64,000 nt of DNA, taken from Luzula sylvatica. Lineage: Eukaryota > Streptophyta > Magnoliopsida > Poales > Juncaceae. Within the stretch, counting starts at the first letter, position 1. Each line of letters opens with the position of its first letter. Made by a program: the position numbers and the translations under genes. The notes below the pieces were generated by a model. That model did no database searches, was not told the origin of the DNA, and worked only from the letters and a program-made list of their open reading frames with translations. The stretch spans positions 43,398,052 to 43,462,051 of the forward strand of contig OX326956.1 of assembly GCA_946800325.1 (NCBI GenBank). Reading direction: 5' to 3'. Positions 59,435 through 64,000 of the stretch are shown one piece after another.

Positions 59435-59931
59435 GGCTGGAAATGAGAGAGATGAGAGAGTGTGTTAGTGTTAGGGGTTTATATATGGGATGGCCCAAAT
59501 TTGAAATTTTTTGAAAATCAATTAACAGTTGATTCAATACCGATTAACAATTAATCAAGAACCGAGTTAATTCAGACATGCATCAGGTCCTTACTGAGAG
59601 ATTTCTTAGGAATGATTAAAATAGCCCCTTATTAACCCATGACATCATGCTGATTCAATCAGCACGTGCTGGAGGAAATAGGGAGGCACCATATATTTCG
59701 AAAGGAGGTAAGTTCTATCATACATCCATTTTGCTTATGATACACCCATTTTCAAGGATATATTTTGTGTAATTATCAATTAATGAGTATTTAAAGTAGT
59801 TTTTCAAGTGTATTTAATCAATAAATGATATGCTAAATAGGAAATTTGAATTGTTCATGAAACAAAAAATATCTATAAAAAGTAAAATTTGTGATACATC
59901 TTTCTAAATACCCAAAATACTATTTTGAAAG
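58736..59931. repeat. Copy of 32094-33398
   Basis: Same order throughout: ctaaagttcatctatgaatt, lysine-codon-like A-rich stretch, (GA)n, MULE arm, MITE. It differs by scattered bases and GA length (59374-59429). Confidence 0.92.
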
Positions 59932-59950
59932 GGTGTATAATAGAACTCCT
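59706..59950. mobile_element. Intact copy of the ttctatcatac MITE
   Basis: Left end aggtaagttctatcatac and right end gtataatagaactcct, flanked by ttcgaaagg (59697-59705) and ctcgaaagg (59951-59959), an 8 of 9 match. Confidence 0.85.
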
Positions 59951-59959
59951 CTCGAAAGG

Positions 59960-60281
59960 ATCACATCATATATTCATATATCATAAAACAAGTGTGGGTC
60001 TCTCTCAAGAAGCAATTAGCACATTTTTGGAGTTAAATTTACCATATTAAAAAGTAACAAAATACATATATGTAAATTATCGCACAAAAACAAATTGAAC
60101 AAATTTAACAAATATAAGGAGCTTGAGCACAAATTAATACAAATCAATAAGAACAAGAGGAGCTTGAGACCAACTCCAGACCCTCTAAAACAGAACATAC
60201 TACAAAACAATAACAAATTCATCAGAAAAGAAAAGTTGTGAGCCACACCAATTATGACTGCAGAATTGAGTTCCCGGTTTT
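59960..60281 (-). other. Probable 3' UTR of the syntaxin gene
   Basis: Sequence after the stop codon on the minus strand, AT-rich, ending where the MITE begins. No other gene seen. Confidence 0.5.
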
Positions 60282-61644
60282 CTACGAATGCTTGAAACTC
60301 GTCGCGATAGGAACCACAACGACGAGTATAATAACAAGCAAAATGATGAGACCGATGCAGAGACACCTACGATTACTGCGCTGATACTGACGTGCGGATT
60401 TGAGTTCCCGGTTTCCATCCTTGACGTAGTGTGACGCGCTGGACACTTGATGCTCTATGTCATCCATGCGCTCTCCTTGCGACTCCACCATCACCGCCAT
60501 ATCTAGAAAAATCTGGTGCAGCTCCAACAAACTCTTCTCGACTTCTTTCGCCGCGTCATATCTCCCTTGTATTTCCTGCACCGTCTCCAACACCTAGTCC
60601 ATTTTGAAAATTATCGTCAGCAAAATAATATATTAAACAAGAGATTGATAAATTGATGAATTATTATTACCTTTCCTCTCCCATGTTCCATGATGGCAGT
60701 CTTCAGGAGCTCTTCGCTGTGACCGTCAGAAATGATCCTCTCAATTACGGCCTCCTCAGGGACCTCTCCAGTGATGGTGTAAACCCTTCTCTCGACTGTT
60801 TCCTTGTATTCGGACATCATTCTCTGCCTGAGTGCTTGGAAATCCATCATGAATTCGCGCAACTTTTTTCTCAGTCCGTTTGTCACTTGTGTGCGGGTCC
60901 TGTCTGCAGGAGTTCCTTCGCGGCAACCTGAAAGGCGACGGCTTATTTCGTTTGATCGGTCCATTGCTTCCAATTTGTCTCTTATTGCCCTTGCCTTTTT
61001 CAGAATCTGCAAAAATTGACGATTTTTTATAAGGTACTAGTTGAATACCCGAATTGAATGTTTAGGATTAAATTGTAAATCGAAACATTGATTTTTTATA
61101 AGGTTCTACCAAAATATGATTGATGACAGGGTTAATTCGATCTTGCATAATTCCTATACGAATTTGCAAGTTTAGGGTTTTAAAGATTCAAATAAGTAAT
61201 TGGAATCCCAAATCAAACATAAAAAAGGGGAAGTCCAAATTGAAATTTGAAATTAGTATCTGAAATCACGGATCTGATCAGAAACTGCGAAATTGGAAAC
61301 CAAGAATGCAAATTAACGAACTAAAAGTAGTCTGGATGGAGTGTTCACAGATAGCGAACCTGAGTAATGTCAGAGTTGATGCGATCTTGAATGGATCTGA
61401 TAGCCTCAGCTTTATGAAGCGATTTCCCCTCTTCATTTGTCTCTTGTAGACTGGTTAACAGGTCGCGAATGGAAACCATCTCTTCTTTAACCAATCCCGC
61501 CTCCTCAAAGAACTGGCGGAGATTCTCATCAGTAGCTGCCATTTCCAGTTCCGTCTCACTGGGGCCAGCTTCCAGATCGTCCTTCAGTGCAGCCTTCTTC
61601 AGATCTACATAGCTCATGAACGATTTGGTCATTAGGTCGTTCAT
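60282..61644 (-). CDS. SYP111: Cytokinesis syntaxin, KNOLLE/SYP111 type
   Basis: Exons 61644-61360, 61006-60671 and 60593-60282, with GT-AG introns (CAG|GTTC, TTGCAG; AAG|GTAA, CTAG). They give 310 codons, the length of Arabidopsis KNOLLE. It starts MNDLMTKSFMSYVDLKKA, the family signature. The N-terminal helical bundle spans about residues 25-160 and contains VTNGLRKKLREFM and MMSEYKETVERR. The Qa-SNARE helix spans about 210-275 (FLDMAVMVESQGERMDDIEH) with the zero-layer glutamine at about 246. A C-terminal membrane anchor follows (IGLIILLVIILVVVVPI). Qa-SNAREs of this type drive vesicle fusion at the forming cell plate. No break is seen. SYP112 is the alternative, but the C-half fits KNOLLE better. 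Confidence 0.93.
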
Positions 61645-61749
61645 CTTGATTGTTGAGGAAGGAAGGAAGTAGACGAAAGATTGAAACTTGGCTTGGTTTG
61701 GTTGAGGAAGGAAGAAGAAGAGAGATTTGAAATGGATATAGTGATGGGC

Positions 61750-61760
61750 TGTAACGGCTA
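61750..61760 (+). promoter_or_regulatory. MSA-like element 1 upstream of the syntaxin
   Basis: tgtaacggcta, 10 of 11 positions of the mitosis-specific activator consensus YCYAACGGYYA. About 106 bp from the start codon. Confidence 0.7.
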
Positions 61761-61794
61761 TATTGAGATGGGAGTGAGATTCAAAAGAATAAAC

Positions 61795-61805
61795 TAGCCG
61801 TTAGG
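61795..61805 (-). promoter_or_regulatory. MSA element 2 upstream of the syntaxin
   Basis: On the gene's strand it reads cctaacggcta, a perfect match to YCYAACGGYYA. About 151 bp upstream of the ATG. MSA sites bind three-repeat MYB factors and give G2/M expression. Confidence 0.78.
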
Positions 61806-61829
61806 CATTTAATACGTAAATTATTAGAG

Positions 61830-62216
61830 GATTGGGTCGGTTTTAAGACTTTTCAAAATCGAATTTATTTGATAAAAAAAATGATTTATTTTAATTATTT
61901 TGATCTAACCATTTTTTATCTTATGCATTTATTTTCCAAAATATTCTTGTTTCATTTTTTTAATTTTAAATTTCAAAAAAAAAAAATCATTAATTGATTC
62001 TTTACGAATTTTCAAAAACACTCAAATTTTTTTTTATATATTTTTGAAAAAAGATAATTTTTAATACACGTTGTCTATCAAATATATGTTTTTAACTTTT
62101 TTGAAATATATTTCATTTTTTATTCTACGACAATAAAGTTATAATTATTTTGGTAATTACATCATAGGAGTATTTATACAAACAAACAAAAAAATTCAGA
62201 AGGGGGACCTTTAAGC
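61830..62216. other. AT-rich spacer between syntaxin promoter and MULE copy C
   Basis: No gene or repeat recognised. Confidence 0.5.
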
Positions 62217-62299
62217 GGAAATTTTTGAAATGTAGACCAAAAAACTTTTGAAATATCCAAAATAACCAACTTAGTTTAGAAATTTGAAATTTAACACTC

Positions 62300-62560
62300 T
62301 CGACTTTTGAAACGTCGAGAGCATCAGAAACCATCGACTTTTGAAAAGTCAAGCTCTTTTAGATCTCAATTAACTGCTAAACGGCCGACTTAACCCTCAC
62401 AAAACCTATCAACTTTTCAAAAGTCGAGCTAAACTGGTCGACTTTTCAAACATCGAGAATTATGAGTTTTCGGTGAATTTCTCGACTTTTCAAAAGTCGA
62501 GATATTGAGCACCGCTAATTCAAGAATCGATGAATTTATCGACTTTTGAAAAGTTGATAC
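62300..62560. repeat. Six ctcgacttttgaaaagtcgag-type palindromes
   Basis: Each is a near-perfect 19-21 bp palindrome (e.g. tctcgacttttcaaaagtcg). They are separated by 20-50 bp and occupy the same place as the ggcgg hairpins of copy B. Confidence 0.88.
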
Positions 62561-62732
62561 ATTTACCTATTTAAGCCCTCCCGGCCTGATTCATTTTCAT
62601 CATCTCTTTCCCGTAGTACTATAAGCGAAATCGTATATCTCCTTTTTTTCTTCAAGGTATGATTTCATATTATTTTTGTTTGTAAATAAATATTTTGTGC
62701 TTAATTGATGTATTTATACGTTGCAGTATAAC

Positions 62733-64000
62733 ATGCAAAATGATTATTTAAACTTAGTTGTTTATTGGAACGGAACCATTAATTTGATCGGTTTGATTCC
62801 CCGTTATGAAGGTGGTAATCGGAAAATGCTGAACATGCTCAGTTACAGTACATATAATGATCTTAAATATTTAATTTATCAAACTATCGAAATAAATCCG
62901 CAAATGTACGATATGGTAATAAAATGTAATTGACCATTTGGTGATGGAACCGGTGATGTTATCGACATCACTGATGATCATAGCCTTTCTATGATGATGA
63001 GCAATCTTCAGAACAGAACGATCAAATAGTTTGTAAAACTCATTCCTAACCATTGTTATCAAAATCCAAATCATTTTCATGGTGTTAATTATAATCCTTA
63101 CCAAAACAGTAGCCAACCATACGTAGCAGGTCCTTCACAACCATCGTACGAAACATCCGAAAATCTGATTTATTCGAACGAACCAATTGTTGATCAACCG
63201 GGTGAGGAGTCTGACATAGATAGTGGTGAAATGAGTGAAGATTCAGAATCCGATGATGATGAGGTAGAAACAGATGGTCCAAAAGCAGATATCGAGGAGG
63301 TAATGAATGCAAGAAATAATAATTTGGATGAAATGAATATTGGTGAAGGGTTGCCGGATGTTTTCGAAAATAACGAATGAGTAGAAGAAATGGTGAGTGA
63401 AGAATATGGGAATGATATTAACAGTCCATGTACAGAACTTTCAGCAAATAATTCTTGAATCGGAATGGTTTATTCGGATAAAGAATCATTGCAACACGCG
63501 GTACAAGAATGTACTATTAAAAATTTCGTTAGTTTTTTAGTGAAAAGAAGTAGGCCTAGAGAATGGGATGTCGCATGCAAAAACAAAGATTGTTCCTGTC
63601 GAATGCGTGCATTTAATCCCAAAAATAGGGATTTTTGGAAAATAACAAAGTATAACGGTCCTCACACTTGTAGAATGAGAGCGGTATTAGTGATAGTAGA
63701 CAACTAACAACCAAACACATGCGTTGGATTATAATGCCCCATTTGAGAGGAACCATATCCCTAACTCCAAGAAATATTATTGATATAATTAACAACATGT
63801 ACGGAATTGATATTTCGTATCGGAGAGCTTGGGATGCTCGATGCAAAGCAATGAAACTGATTTATGAAAGTTGGGAGCAGTCATATGCTGATTTACCTGC
63901 ATACACACAACCGATTGTTAATGCGGATAAAAATGCGGCGGTAGACATTCAATTAGAAGGTTTAGGTGCAAGATCACGAAATCGGGGTTTAGGTAATAAA
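62733..64000 (+). pseudogene. MURA transposase (copy C), several stops and a frameshift
   Basis: ATG 62733 follows a leader intron. It reads MQNDYLNLVVYWNG, RYEGG, and NPQMYDMVIKCN. TGA at 62931 stands for the Trp of copy B. TAG at about 63027 stands for Gln. TGA at about 63378 and 63456 are again at Trp positions of copy B. The zinc finger is VACKNKDCSCRMRA then YNGPHTC. A frameshift near 63690 follows. The next frame is open to the window edge (RQLTTKHMRWIIMPHLRG, then ISYRRAWDARCKAMK), leading toward the catalytic domain. Confidence 0.87.

Larger units (their letters stand above)
55750..59696 (+). mobile_element. Degenerate MULE with MURA and plant-mobile-domain remnants
   Basis: The left end (ggaagattttttaaaatacac, then aaaataaccaagtttt) resembles the TIR of the element at 52575. 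Next come subterminal hairpins, leader, mura (56871) and a mobile-domain scrap (58275). At the right, 59440-59696 matches the arm of the 17.5-kb MULE (aatcagcacgtgctgg, then caccatatat). The two ends are of different TIR types, so it is either chimeric or two merged elements. No TSD found. Confidence 0.55.
62217..64000 (+). mobile_element. Mutator-like element with MURA copy C (runs off the window)
   Basis: Left end ggaaatttttgaaatgtagac, followed by aaaataaccaacttag, resembles the other MULE starts. Then come hairpin repeats (62300-62560), a short leader with an intron (62657-62726, CAAG|GTATG to TTGCAG) and mura. The right end is outside the window. Confidence 0.75.

Noticed and set aside
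60016..60418. Other-frame ORFs over the syntaxin 3' end
   Set aside because: Shadows of exon 3 and the 3' UTR; the SNARE frame is clearly the real one.
60282..61644. Calling the syntaxin SYP112 or SYP121-like
   Set aside because: The start MNDLMTKSF is the KNOLLE/SYP112 type. The SNARE helix and the segment before it fit KNOLLE better, and the total length of 310 matches.

Overview
This window is plant nuclear DNA, most likely from a eudicot. The evidence is GT-AG introns, a cytokinesis syntaxin that matches the KNOLLE family end to end, degenerate TTTAGGG telomere-type tracts, copia and LTR-retrotransposon remains with initiator-Met-tRNA primer sites, and CACTA, hAT and Mutator-like elements with their expected target-site duplications (TSDs). 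The DNA is AT-rich and dominated by transposons. Only one gene looks complete and intact: the three-exon KNOLLE/SYP111-type syntaxin on the minus strand (60282-61644), with two mitosis-specific MSA (AACGG) motifs just upstream. A second candidate is a MYB gene with an R2-type DNA-binding repeat at 286-773 (minus). Its two visible exons are intact and its remaining exons lie left of the window.

Layout. 1-1650: MYB copy 1 and its upstream region. 1654-2887: a 621-bp tandem duplication. 2888-4350: an AT-rich dispersed repeat with three small inverted-repeat elements. 4351-24825: a deeply nested transposon block. A short non-autonomous copia element (LTRs about 540 bp, internal part about 700 bp) had its left LTR split by a 17.5-kb Mutator-like element (4701-22202). 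That element was in turn invaded by a CACTA (8199-11153) and an hAT-type element (11193-12275), both inside one transposon-protein ORF, and by a full copia retrotransposon (12765-21184, TSD taagg). The right LTR of the outer copia is split by a small Mutator-like element (23565-24734) that itself holds an hAT element (23763-24643). 24826-30792: an inverted pair of broken MYB copies, with a 1.78-kb Mutator-like insertion upstream of one and a poly(A) retroposon upstream of the other. 30793-37600: Helitron-like ends, a 2-kb Mutator-like element (31900-33887) and tandem repeats. 37604-41290: a diverged copia-type LTR with its primer site, and an oppositely oriented solo LTR of the same family (TSD gtgcg). 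42030-44550: a second inverted pair of MYB remains, one upstream region interrupted by an hAT element. 44869-45130: a tRNA-derived SINE. 46022-49395: AT-rich DNA in which I recognise nothing. 49396-51089: a solo LTR (TSD tatgt) holding an array of CCGTTGTAACGG palindromes. 52575-54434: a long-TIR Mutator-like element packed with three fold-back units. 55750-59950: a Mutator-like element with a broken MURA transposase and a plant-mobile-domain remnant. 60000-61830: the syntaxin gene. 62217-64000: a third Mutator-like element with a broken MURA that runs off the window.

Functionally, this is a degraded transposon graveyard around one cell-division gene. The three MURA remnants carry stop codons mostly at tryptophan codons, consistent with cytosine-deamination decay. 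The two MYB pairs form long inverted repeats that could make double-stranded RNA if transcribed. Junctions, TSDs and reading frames were read by eye. Percent identities and outside homology could not be computed here.
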